Assembly: GCA_034189755.1 (NCBI GenBank) | Contig: JAXIHJ010000039.1 | Span: forward strand, 1-21,314 | Length of the DNA stretch: 21,314 nt | Origin: JAXIHJ01 sp034189755 | Lineage (GTDB): Bacteria > Planctomycetota > Phycisphaerae > SM23-33 | Reading direction: 5' to 3' | Shown here: positions 13,626 to 21,314 of the stretch, piece after piece | How positions within the stretch are numbered: the first letter of the stretch is position 1 | Layout of the letters: every line of letters starts with the position of its first letter | The notes under the pieces: model-generated | What the model was told of the DNA's origin: nothing | Databases searched by the model: none | What the model saw: the letters and a program-made list of their open reading frames with translations, nothing else | Position numbers and translations under genes: made by a program

Positions 13626-15383
13626 TCATTGCCGCCGATTCGGTTGGACCTTAAGCCGGGCCAAAGACTCCGCCGCCAGATGCTGCCAGGGATTCACCGG
13701 CGCCGCAACCACGGTCCGAAAATATTCATCCGGCGCCTTGAGCTTCGGGGTCAGCCCCAGGACAGGCGCCTGGGCCGTCTGCATCGTCAGCCGGCCTAAT
13801 TCATAGTTCGCCTCGATGGCAGCGTCTGTCCGCTCATCCGCGGCGAGTTTGATAAGGTTCTCGGCACGGGCGTACAGGTCGCTCTCGGACTTGGCCAGTT
13901 CCAGGGCGAGATTGTCGCCCAGATTGGTCTCGGCATATATTTCGGCGATCTCGGCCAGCCTGTCGCGGTAGTTGGCCTCGTACGGATTGATTTTCAGCAG
14001 GGCAGCCAAGGCCTCAGCCGCCGGCGGGTCATCAAGTAAGTTGTTTTCCTTCATCAGCCAGAGCAGCCTGTTCATCTCGAACAGGGCCTCGGCGTAGTAC
14101 CTTTGCTTCGGCACGGAGACCGCCGGGCAAAACACACCGACGATAATACTCTGCCGGGGCTTATGGCGATCCGTCTCAGTCGCCAGGAATCGGCCAAGAC
14201 TCGCCGTCGCTTCGTTCAGCAGTTCATCCGCCTCGCGAACCTTCTGCCTCCGCAGCATTAGTTGGCACAAACGCCTGGCCGCCAATGCGGCCTGGGGCGA
14301 TGATGGGTACTGCCGCCGCAATTGCCGCCAGACAGGCTCCGATGCCTCCGACGGATACGCGGCAGTGCACTTGATCAGGCCCACCTGGATCGCCTGGAAG
14401 TCAAGTTGGAGACTCATGCACTGAGCCTCGATCCACATGACCGAACTACCGCAACTGCTTTGCGGATATTTCGCAAGAAACTTCCGGCAATTTTCCACGA
14501 TCTCTTGTCGGCGGCGGTGCAGGTCGTCCTGCGCACGGATTCGGAGCGTTTGGGTGTTCAGGCCGTGGGCGAGCCTGCGGTCTGTCCAGTCCGTCAGTGT
14601 TTCTTCTTCGAATATGGCATCGCCCGGCGCGAGTCGATTGGCGATAAGGGCAAAGCTCAGCTTGTCCGGCCCGATCTTGGCATAGAATATAACCATCGGC
14701 CCGGCCAGCAGCACTGCCAGCACCGGCCAGACCACTCCCGGCCGAAACATCGTCAGCCTCGCCATCGCCAGCACCACCGCGGCAGCCAACATCGCCGCAA
14801 CCAGTCCAATAAGGAACGGGGCGTTCAGCACCCACCGCTGTAGAGGCATAGCTGCGGTTGAACTTGATTCGCCGAAGCCAAACAAATACAGATACACGCC
14901 CACCGGAACCATGCCCAGAACCGTCGCCAGGAACGGCATGTCGCTACGCAGCGGCGTCCGGGCCGCCAGTATGCAACCGACCACGACCGCCAAAGCCAGT
15001 ATCGGTGCGTGCCCGATAACTGCGATAATCACGGCGAAAAAGACTGCAAATGGCAGCTTGTACAGCACCGCCACGACAAGCGGCACGAAGACCACCACCG
15101 CCAGCAGCAGCCCCATCACAAGAACCATCCACGGATATGACAAAATGTTCAGCGGGTGAAGGAACATCTCACCCAGGGCCATGGTCAGGTTCTGTTGATA
15201 GGTGCTCAGTGAGAAACCAAGCCAACGCCCCGTCGCCAGGTATTGCCAGAAGGCGTTGACCACGACGAAGCCGGCCAGGTTGATTGCCAGAAAGATGCCC
15301 GTCCGTAGAGGGCTTGTCGGGCGCAGCAACGGGGCCAGGCCCCGGTGATGATTGTATTGTTCCCTTTCGTCCTTGGCTGCCAT
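13626..15383 (-). CDS. Polytopic membrane protein with helical repeat-like C-terminal domain
   Basis: The 585-aa protein is not recognised. The N-terminal 260 residues are membrane embedded, with hydrophobic segments at about 28-48, 80-103, 108-126, 128-143, 153-170, 190-211 and 218-237. The remaining roughly 320 residues are soluble, rich in Ala/Leu and charged residues. Helical segments such as RQEIVENCRKFLAKYPQSS, WRQLRRQYPSSPQAALAARR and DRLAEIAEIYAETNLGDNLA have TPR/Sel1-like spacing (hydrophobic residues plus a YP turn), suggesting a periplasmic or cytoplasmic scaffolding domain. The ATG at 15383 is preferred over the TTG three codons upstream because GGGTG lies 9 nt before it. The glycosyltransferase gene follows within about 43 nt, so an envelope role is plausible but unproven. 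Confidence 0.7.
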   Translation of the reverse strand: MAAKDEREQYNHHRGLAPLLRPTSPLRTGIFLAINLAGFVVVNAFWQYLATGRWLGFSLSTYQQNLTMALGEMFLHPLNILSYPWMVLVMGLLLAVVVFVPLVVAVLYKLPFAVFFAVIIAVIGHAPILALAVVVGCILAARTPLRSDMPFLATVLGMVPVGVYLYLFGFGESSSTAAMPLQRWVLNAPFLIGLVAAMLAAAVVLAMARLTMFRPGVVWPVLAVLLAGPMVIFYAKIGPDKLSFALIANRLAPGDAIFEEETLTDWTDRRLAHGLNTQTLRIRAQDDLHRRRQEIVENCRKFLAKYPQSSCGSSVMWIEAQCMSLQLDFQAIQVGLIKCTAAYPSEASEPVWRQLRRQYPSSPQAALAARRLCQLMLRRQKVREADELLNEATASLGRFLATETDRHKPRQSIIVGVFCPAVSVPKQRYYAEALFEMNRLLWLMKENNLLDDPPAAEALAALLKINPYEANYRDRLAEIAEIYAETNLGDNLALELAKSESDLYARAENLIKLAADERTDAAIEANYELGRLTMQTAQAPVLGLTPKLKAPDEYFRTVVAAPVNPWQHLAAESLARLKVQPNRRQ

Positions 15384-15479
15384 GTTTTTCAAACACCCGC
15401 CGGCCGCTCGGCATGTAGGATTTAATCAGTTCTTGGAGATTTCAACTAAACCACTGGGCTCAGTCGGCTAAGTTTTGGG

Positions 15480-16619
15480 CTACTCCAAAGTTTCCGCCGC
15501 TTTGCGCAATGCAAGGAATGCCTCTTTAAGAGCATGGTTCACTCCACTTCCAGGTTGAGCAAGTACCAACTCCTGATAAACGTCCAGAAAACTTCTCCGC
15601 AGCCTGTGAAAAAGGTGCAGGAAGTGCCTGAGAAATCCTAAGCAATCCAAAATGGCGATTTCCACCCCGCCCAACTCCTGATACTGCTTAGCCGCGTAGT
15701 CCCTTACGTCAGGATTGATTCTCTCGGTGGTTATGAAAATATAATTTTGAACGTCTGCGCCTTCCGCTATTTTCTGAATGGCGATGTCGATATCCGCCGC
15801 CGTCACCGCCTTGTCTTTCATTTCGTAAGTGGTGATCACCTTATCATTTCCCACAAGCGTAATTTCTACATCTCCCAAAGACCCCGTTTGCTTATCTGCG
15901 GCAGTATGAGGATTTAGTTGCAACACCTTTTCCCCTAACCTTTCAGACGCAGATCTATATGCCGCCGCCACAACAAGGACAGGTAAACGGGCTGAATTCT
16001 TACACTGCAAATGCTGCTCAATCAGATTAACCGTATCTTCGGAGGAAAGCGGCAAACTATCGGCATCTTTCCGCAAGCCCTCCTTTAATTTTTCCAGCCG
16101 GCTCTGCCTTTTGTTTCTCTCTATCAAAAGGATGCGCACTGACTCGGCCAATACGTCCTGGGCGGATACCTGTCCGGATTGAATGGCGGCCAGAATTTCA
16201 AGAATGTATTGGTAGAGTTGCGGAGGCCGCCCACGTAATTTTTGTTCTAGCGTCAGCACAATATTTTTGGTCCTGAAGCCAGGAGTAAGGAACGCGGTTG
16301 TAGGGCTACAGGGCAATTTGTGATGAGTTATAAAATCGAAAATGTACCGCTCATCATAATGACGACCCGGATAGGCGTTATTCTGATTTGCCTCTACATA
16401 CGCTTGAATGAACGGCTTTCTAATATCGACCTGCGGATTGTCCACTTTTGCCAGCGTTGAAGCCAACAAGAACCTCGCCCCAGCCCGATTGTTCGGGCAG
16501 AGGTTGACGTAGGTTGCCGCCTCTTGAAGATTCGGATCACGAATGAATGACTTACCGAGTTGGGCGTTTGCCCGGGCGAATGAATCATCCAAGATTTTCA
16601 AACAGTTGTCCGTTGCCAT
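15480..16619 (-). CDS. Putative type II restriction endonuclease, PD-(D/E)xK fold
   Basis: The 379-aa protein is encoded directly after a DNA adenine methyltransferase. A nuclease core is visible: GDVEITLVGNDKVITTYEMK gives Asp250 and the Glu266-x-Lys268 pair, followed by helix DIDIAIQKI and strand NYIFITTE, the usual order of a PD-(D/E)xK site. The N-terminal half is helical, with a motif NNAYPGRHYDERYIFDF at about residues 80-96. Overall it reminds me of SacI-type and related endonucleases, but I cannot fix the family or the recognition site. ATG ATG occurs at 16622/16619; the second is 6 nt from a GGGG Shine-Dalgarno. Its start overlaps the methyltransferase end by 35 nt. Base composition is low for this window: about 40-43% G+C in sample 60-nt lines, against 67% in a line of the neighbouring gene. 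Confidence 0.72.
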   Translation of the reverse strand: MATDNCLKILDDSFARANAQLGKSFIRDPNLQEAATYVNLCPNNRAGARFLLASTLAKVDNPQVDIRKPFIQAYVEANQNNAYPGRHYDERYIFDFITHHKLPCSPTTAFLTPGFRTKNIVLTLEQKLRGRPPQLYQYILEILAAIQSGQVSAQDVLAESVRILLIERNKRQSRLEKLKEGLRKDADSLPLSSEDTVNLIEQHLQCKNSARLPVLVVAAAYRSASERLGEKVLQLNPHTAADKQTGSLGDVEITLVGNDKVITTYEMKDKAVTAADIDIAIQKIAEGADVQNYIFITTERINPDVRDYAAKQYQELGGVEIAILDCLGFLRHFLHLFHRLRRSFLDVYQELVLAQPGSGVNHALKEAFLALRKAAETLE

Positions 16620-17508
16620 CATTTTCCCCGGCGATATCCTTTGGATCGTAGTTCGTCCAGAGGACTTCGACGCGCTTGCCCTTGGTCGCATGGTTCGTTT
16701 TGGGGCCGCTTACTGTTTTTTTCCATTTATGAGGCGGATACAACTCATCCATGAAATCACATTGGTAGTTTGAAACAGCAACTGACCCCTTTACAGAGCT
16801 GAGAACACAAGCAAGCTCCGAATGTTGCTCATTCGTCATTTCATAGCTGTAGGCTTTAGAATCTCCCCTGGTGGAATGAACATAAGGTGGATCACAATAG
16901 AAAAATGTGTTGTGTGAATCGTATAGCCGAATGGCATCCAAGGCCGGCCGATTTTCAATTTGTACTCTTATTAAGCGCTCGGCTATTTCCGGCAAGTGTT
17001 CGACAGCGCCAAGCCATCGGCTTATTACGCCGCTCATTCCCGCCCTGCTGGTGTTCTTGCAGTTGGCCCACCGTCCGATAGTAGCGGTCTGGGCCAGGCC
17101 GGTCCTGACTTGTCTGGCCCTGACGTAAAAGCGCCTCGCGCGTTCAAGGGGAGACAGTGCGGAGTCCAACCGGCAGGCCAAATCAAACTCTTCACGTGAA
17201 AAAGGCGTCAATCCGATTGCCTCAACAAGCGAGTTTTTTTCGTCGCGTAATACACGAAAAAAGTTGACGACTTCGCCGTCGAGGTCGTTGTAAGTTTCTA
17301 TCGGCGACGGACGGCGGTTCAACAGAACGGCTGCGGAGCCTCCGAAGGGTTCACAATAGTGATGGCATGTCGGCAGCAAGGGAAGTAACCAGGAAAGGTG
17401 TGAAAATTTGCCGCCGTACCAACCAAAAGGAATCAACTTTTTCCCGCTCAGGGTTGTGATACCAGGTGGATTTGAGTTGCGTCGTTTTGGGTGCGATTTG
17501 GTGATCAT
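16585..17508 (-). CDS. D12-class DNA adenine N6-methyltransferase
   Basis: The 307-aa protein carries the D12/Dam class signature (PF02086): WYGGK at 30-34, the SAM-binding EPFGGSAAVLL at 53-63, NDLDGEVVNFFRVLRD at 74-89, catalytic DPPY at 206-209, VSNY at 245-248 and EVLWTNY at 281-287. It would transfer a methyl group from SAM to adenine N6 in a specific site and so protect DNA from the endonuclease encoded downstream. The ATG at 17508 is chosen because family members begin shortly before the WxGGK motif; a GTG at 17640 would add 44 residues of unclear merit, and neither start has a strong Shine-Dalgarno. The gene overlaps the endonuclease by 35 nt with the methyltransferase first, a common order that favours protection before cutting. 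Confidence 0.85.
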   Translation of the reverse strand: MITKSHPKRRNSNPPGITTLSGKKLIPFGWYGGKFSHLSWLLPLLPTCHHYCEPFGGSAAVLLNRRPSPIETYNDLDGEVVNFFRVLRDEKNSLVEAIGLTPFSREEFDLACRLDSALSPLERARRFYVRARQVRTGLAQTATIGRWANCKNTSRAGMSGVISRWLGAVEHLPEIAERLIRVQIENRPALDAIRLYDSHNTFFYCDPPYVHSTRGDSKAYSYEMTNEQHSELACVLSSVKGSVAVSNYQCDFMDELYPPHKWKKTVSGPKTNHATKGKRVEVLWTNYDPKDIAGENDGNGQLFENLG

Positions 17509-17669
17509 TTGGCTTTCAGCATTTGGAGCACCTTCGCTCCCGGTGACTTTCCAACAACAAGGCAAGCGTACCAAAACAGCATCCCATTGTCCATTGCCTT
17601 CGTGCGAGAGAGCCAGTTTTCGTGAGGGGCATCTGGACACGTTTACACATCGCTGAAATAGGCCCCCGC

Positions 17670-17698
17670 ATTATCCTGCCTGTTTAAGCAACGGACAA
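17670..17698 (-). promoter_or_regulatory. Candidate promoter of the restriction-modification unit
   Basis: On the minus strand TTGTCC (17698 to 17693), a 17-nt spacer and GATAAT (17675 to 17670) match four and five of six consensus positions. It lies in the short gap just after the AsmA-like stop codon, so the cassette appears to carry its own promoter. Confidence 0.5.
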
Positions 17699-17701
17699 AA
17701 A

Positions 17702-20700
17702 TTACTTCTTTTGTTTCTGCACGTTCACCCAGAGGCGATAGAAGATGTTGTTCTTAAGCAGGATTTCGCCGAGCGTTTCGTTAGGCCAGGGGTAGGAGAC
17801 CTCCTCGTCATAAAGTTTTCCGTCCTCGATGCGCGCCTTGAACTTGAGAATGGGTATCCTTCCCTGTTTCCACGCGTGGTTCCACTGGGGCGTCTGCGGC
17901 GTGCCGAGCAGGATCAGCCCGATGGTGTACCGCCCGATATTCTCGGCGTCGGTTGTGCCTTCTATGTAAATGTCGTACACCTGGCCGCTGAAGATCATGT
18001 CATTGTCGGTATTCCCGTCCGGCTTGAATTCCGCAAAGCCGGTCATCGTGTTGTAGCGGTATTTGGCGAGGTTCAGGCCGGGGAAGATTCGCGTAACGAA
18101 CTTCGGCGCACCCCGGCCCGTAACCAGGCCTTCGATGGCGCGCGTCCTGGCCGTACCGACCGGATGCACGTGGTAGCGCTGGTCCATCACCTGGGCCACT
18201 ACGTCACGGAGTGAGACGGTTATGTCTTCGGTGCGGTTGAACAGGCCTTCGACCGTGTTGCCGGGAAAGAACCTCGCTATCTGAGGCCGGATGTTCTCCG
18301 CGGCAATGAGGTCGCGCATTTCAGCCCGGCAGCTTATCGAGGGGTTTGGCTCGGTCAGGTTAATACGATACCGCCGGCGGAGCGTGCCGCCGTTGAGGCT
18401 TGCTGTGTAGTGTGCCTGGATTTGTCCGTCGACGGCCGATGCAGCCAGCTCTACGTGCCGGGCATCGTAGATCTGCTCCACGGAAGCATCAAACGTCTTG
18501 AAATGGTCAATGCTGACCCGCCCGTCAACAGACGCCTCGGCGAGAAGCGGCCGAACACGTGCGATGGCGTTATCGGCAAACTTTTGGAGCTTTTCGACTT
18601 CTTTAGTCGTAAGCTTCTTCGGGCGGCTGGTCGGCTGGTCCGACGGTTCAGACAGCCAGTCGGCCAGGTCCTTGTCGTCGAGATACGCTCCGAACAGGTG
18701 GAACGTCCCGGTAGGCTTCGTGGTGAGTTTGCCAAGCTCGGCGACGAGCCAGAGATGATTATCGCCTGCACGCAGCTCAAGCAAGTTGCTCTTGACGCCC
18801 TGCGGCGCCGGAGGGGCGCCGGCTTCAAGGGCAATGTTACGGAATAGCACGTCGCCGCAAAGGGCAACGTCCTTGCCACGGTAGCGTCCCCGGAGCCGAT
18901 CGGCGTGGAACTCCAAAACCTTGATTCGTCCGAGCGGTGTGCCGGTTTGGGGTTGCAGATACTTCCGCCAGCCGGCTTCGTCATCGCTCCATTCCATCTC
19001 CAGCATTCCGTCTCCGCTCAGGGCATAAGGTTTCAGAGCGGGCGCCAGCGAGTGCAGTGTCTCGGCGCAGGCGGTCCAGGCGACCAGGTGCAGCGTATTG
19101 GCGGGAGTCGCCCGGTGAGCGTCCTGGGAGCGGGCCATCGTAACGGCTCCGGCGGCCAGCAGGTGAACATCGCCCACGGTCGCGCGCAGGTTGTTGACGT
19201 GAATGCGGCTCAGATCGACGGGAACCGTCGCCTCGACTTTCACCTTCGCGTTCATGCCGACCGCCTTGGCCAGAACGGAAGGAACCATCACAGCCAGATT
19301 GTCGGCGTCAAGGTCCGATTCCAGTCGAATGGATTCGGTGTCGCCGCGGATTCGGGTCTCGGCCTTAAGCTCACCGGAAGCACCACAAGCCCGCGCAGCA
19401 GCCATCATCTCCGGCCAGAGCCGCTCCAGAGCCTCACCCGGCACGCACGCCGAGTTCACATCCGCCCGGAAGCTTTGCAGTCCCGGCGGCCAGAGCTTCC
19501 CTTGGACCGGCCGGACCGACGGGTTGAACGTCGCAGTACCGGACAGGTGAAGACTGTTTTGGGCGAGGTCCATTGCCAACGTCCGGAGTTCGAGGGTTTG
19601 GTTTTCCCCGTTGCTGTTCAGGCAGCCGGCGATTTGAAATCGCAGCGGAACGCCCGCCGGCTTGAGACGCCGCGTCGGGCCGTCGAAGACGCAGTCCAAT
19701 TCCCCGCCGTCCAGCCGAAGGTCCGCCTCCAGTTTGCCCGGCTGCCAACGGCTCCAGAGATCGGCTTGAAGCGAACCGCTAAGGTTACAGTCGCCCAGAG
19801 AATCTACAAGCGTCGGCCCCGGGCGAACCTGACAGCGGGCCTCGTCAACCAGTAGATGCGCCTCGGCCTGGGCGGCGCCGGCGGCGTCCGAATCGAGGCG
19901 AATCGCATATTCGCCCCGCATCGAGCCACAAAGCCCGACCGGCCAACGGTCTGAGTCGCCCAATACGTCGAGCAGGGTCTCTATGCGTTCGACGGCAAAT
20001 CGCCCGTCGGCGTCAACAGCGATTGGCTTGTCGTCATCTCTCAGATTGATCCGCCCCTGTGCGACGTGCAACCGGCCCGGGCCGACGGTCAGGACTGCGT
20101 CGATATCTCCAAGGGCAGGCTTGCCGGCATCTATCGCGGCGGACAGCTCCAGCGATATTGGGGTCTTGGCCGGTTTGACGAACCGCCCGATGGCCAGGTG
20201 CGCCTGCTCGGGCAGTCGGGCCGAGGCGTGAATCCGCATGCCGTTGCGCTGGTCAAGAAGCCACCTGCCGGTGGCGACGCCGCGAAGTGTGGCCCCATCC
20301 AGCAACCAGGCCAGGTTCGGATGCAGATCACGCAGCGAGTCCAGTTCGCAGATCGACCATGAACCTTGCCAATTGACCTGTGCCAGGTCCTCCAGGACCA
20401 TCCGTAGCGTTGGCGGCCCTTCGGCGCCGGCCCAGCGGCGCAGTGGTGTTCTGATATCACGAATCGTTCCCCGTCCCATAAGGCGGTTTAGCCCGAGCAC
20501 CAGGCTGCTTTGTTCGATGCGGAACTCCCAGTTGCGTTCGTCGATGACCGCTTCCAGTTCGGCCCGAAGGTCTTTGTGGAGCGGCTTGAGAACGCTTTTT
20601 GCCCGGCTTATGGTAGCGCCGGTGCCATCGATGGCCGTAACGAGGCGCATTTGCGGCCGTTGGCGTTTTACACCGAGATGCACACGGAGCGAGCCGTCCA

Positions 20701-21314
20701 CAGCCAGTTGCCCCGGCAGTGACGGACGCCCGGTCAGCAGCGCCGCCAGACGCATCGGCCGGACCACGCCGTGCATCTCCAGCGACTGGATTGCTTTCCA
20801 GTTGCCGGTCAGGATGTCGGCCGACAGAACAGCCTGCCCGGTGAGGTCCATGCCGGGCAGGTGCAGCGAAACCGACGGGACCTCGATCCTGCCGCCGCCG
20901 GGGCTGAACAAATCGCATGCCGCGGCGAGCCGCACATGTGCCTGCTCAAATACGGGCAGTTTAGGCCCCGCTGTCGGCTGAACGTCGAGCCGGGCGGCGG
21001 TAAGATTGAAACCGAAGCGGTCAACCTTGCCCTGGCGGTTGAGCTGAAGGTCAATTGAGCCGCTGCATTGCCCGTTGAGCTTTCGCAAGGGCAGGTTCAG
21101 CAGCTCCGGCAGGTCCAGCGGCTCAAGCTTGACGTTGGCAAAGTTACACGACGCCCTGACGGCGGTGGCTGCCTCGGCCACCTCGCCGTCCAAGCGCAGG
21201 CTTACCGGCGCTTCCTGGCCGGGCTGGAGCAGTCTGGCTGACATTGTTACCTGACCAAGCCAATACACCCGCCGGCCTGCAAGAAACTGAAAATCGCTGA
21301 TGTTCAATCGGAAC
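17702..21314 (-). CDS. Giant AsmA-like envelope protein (5' end outside window)
   Basis: About 1203 codons are visible and the frame runs off the right edge (codons for Phe-Arg precede an internal TTG at 21307), so the protein is larger and its N-terminal anchor is not seen. The visible part is a long series of beta-rich segments of the form 'L.L.G.A.L.....P..G...' (for example GLCGSMRGEYAIRLDSDAAG and LSGTATFNPSVRP), as in AsmA/YhdP/TamB-like lipid-transport proteins of the periplasm. A proline-threonine stretch SDQPTSRPKKLTTKEVEKL interrupts it. The end has a distinct block (FPGNTVEGLFNRTEDITVSL, then FPGLNLAKYRYNTMTGFAEF and GRYTIGLILLGTPQTPQW), probably a family-specific C-terminal domain. 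The role in envelope lipid transport or assembly is inferred from the fold. The restriction-modification cassette begins just after its stop. Confidence 0.65.
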   Translation of the reverse strand, partial: FRLNISDFQFLAGRRVYWLGQVTMSARLLQPGQEAPVSLRLDGEVAEAATAVRASCNFANVKLEPLDLPELLNLPLRKLNGQCSGSIDLQLNRQGKVDRFGFNLTAARLDVQPTAGPKLPVFEQAHVRLAAACDLFSPGGGRIEVPSVSLHLPGMDLTGQAVLSADILTGNWKAIQSLEMHGVVRPMRLAALLTGRPSLPGQLAVDGSLRVHLGVKRQRPQMRLVTAIDGTGATISRAKSVLKPLHKDLRAELEAVIDERNWEFRIEQSSLVLGLNRLMGRGTIRDIRTPLRRWAGAEGPPTLRMVLEDLAQVNWQGSWSICELDSLRDLHPNLAWLLDGATLRGVATGRWLLDQRNGMRIHASARLPEQAHLAIGRFVKPAKTPISLELSAAIDAGKPALGDIDAVLTVGPGRLHVAQGRINLRDDDKPIAVDADGRFAVERIETLLDVLGDSDRWPVGLCGSMRGEYAIRLDSDAAGAAQAEAHLLVDEARCQVRPGPTLVDSLGDCNLSGSLQADLWSRWQPGKLEADLRLDGGELDCVFDGPTRRLKPAGVPLRFQIAGCLNSNGENQTLELRTLAMDLAQNSLHLSGTATFNPSVRPVQGKLWPPGLQSFRADVNSACVPGEALERLWPEMMAAARACGASGELKAETRIRGDTESIRLESDLDADNLAVMVPSVLAKAVGMNAKVKVEATVPVDLSRIHVNNLRATVGDVHLLAAGAVTMARSQDAHRATPANTLHLVAWTACAETLHSLAPALKPYALSGDGMLEMEWSDDEAGWRKYLQPQTGTPLGRIKVLEFHADRLRGRYRGKDVALCGDVLFRNIALEAGAPPAPQGVKSNLLELRAGDNHLWLVAELGKLTTKPTGTFHLFGAYLDDKDLADWLSEPSDQPTSRPKKLTTKEVEKLQKFADNAIARVRPLLAEASVDGRVSIDHFKTFDASVEQIYDARHVELAASAVDGQIQAHYTASLNGGTLRRRYRINLTEPNPSISCRAEMRDLIAAENIRPQIARFFPGNTVEGLFNRTEDITVSLRDVVAQVMDQRYHVHPVGTARTRAIEGLVTGRGAPKFVTRIFPGLNLAKYRYNTMTGFAEFKPDGNTDNDMIFSGQVYDIYIEGTTDAENIGRYTIGLILLGTPQTPQWNHAWKQGRIPILKFKARIEDGKLYDEEVSYPWPNETLGEILLKNNIFYRLWVNVQKQKK

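Noticed and set aside
18905..19855. 316-codon + strand open frame opposite the AsmA-like gene
   Set aside because: The translation is Arg/Gly/Gln-rich without recognisable domains, and the opposite strand has coherent protein features.

Overview
The window is a GC-rich bacterial chromosome segment. It carries a Gram-negative envelope toolkit (an RND efflux pump with periplasmic adaptor, and a very large AsmA-like protein). The sequence style (MiaA with a DSMKVYRRMDIGTAKP signature, many unassigned membrane proteins, GC-rich dispersed inverted repeats) suggests Planctomycetota, perhaps a Phycisphaerae-like lineage. That placement is inference; no rRNA or other decisive marker is present.

Left part (1-1325, + strand): three closely spaced genes. 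They are the C-terminal part of a COG2426-type 'small multidrug export' membrane protein, an AMMECR1-domain protein, and a 95-aa exported protein of unknown function. They run convergently into a long minus-strand block.

Efflux and tRNA-modification block (1357-8145, - strand): read in transcription order, it encodes a TetR/AcrR repressor, an HlyD/AcrA-type membrane-fusion protein, an AcrB-type RND permease, a small PII-like protein, miaA and tadA. Four of the five junctions are 4-nt ATGA overlaps, so the six genes look like one transcription and translation unit. A strong palindrome with 10-bp arms sits at the probable promoter upstream of tetR, as expected for autorepression of the pump operon. 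The miaA P-loop departs from consensus.

Intergenic region 8012-8536: no gene. It holds the tetR promoter/operator, an unusually AT-rich 253-bp stretch bounded by perfect 16-bp inverted repeats with nested GTTAAC-type repeats and two hairpins, and then the probable terminator of gap.

Middle (8537-13582): gap (-), a two-TM protein with a possible PH-like domain (+), tRNA-Lys(CTT) (+), a pair of small related membrane proteins (-), a divergent ThyA-family thymidylate synthase (-), an 89-bp-span GC-rich inverted repeat, and an MGDG-synthase/MurG-type glycosyltransferase (-).

Right part (13626-21314, - strand): a 585-aa membrane protein with a repeat-like helical tail, then a type II restriction-modification cassette (D12-class adenine methyltransferase overlapping a PD-(D/E)xK endonuclease) that is visibly lower in GC than its surroundings and has its own promoter candidate, then the 3' 3.6 kb of a giant AsmA-like gene that runs off the right edge.

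I did not find a clearly new multi-gene system. The most unusual things are the nested inverted-repeat element at 8185-8437, the efflux/PII-like/tRNA-modification operon with a deviant MiaA, the ThyA-like gene followed by paired membrane proteins, and the inserted restriction-modification cassette.
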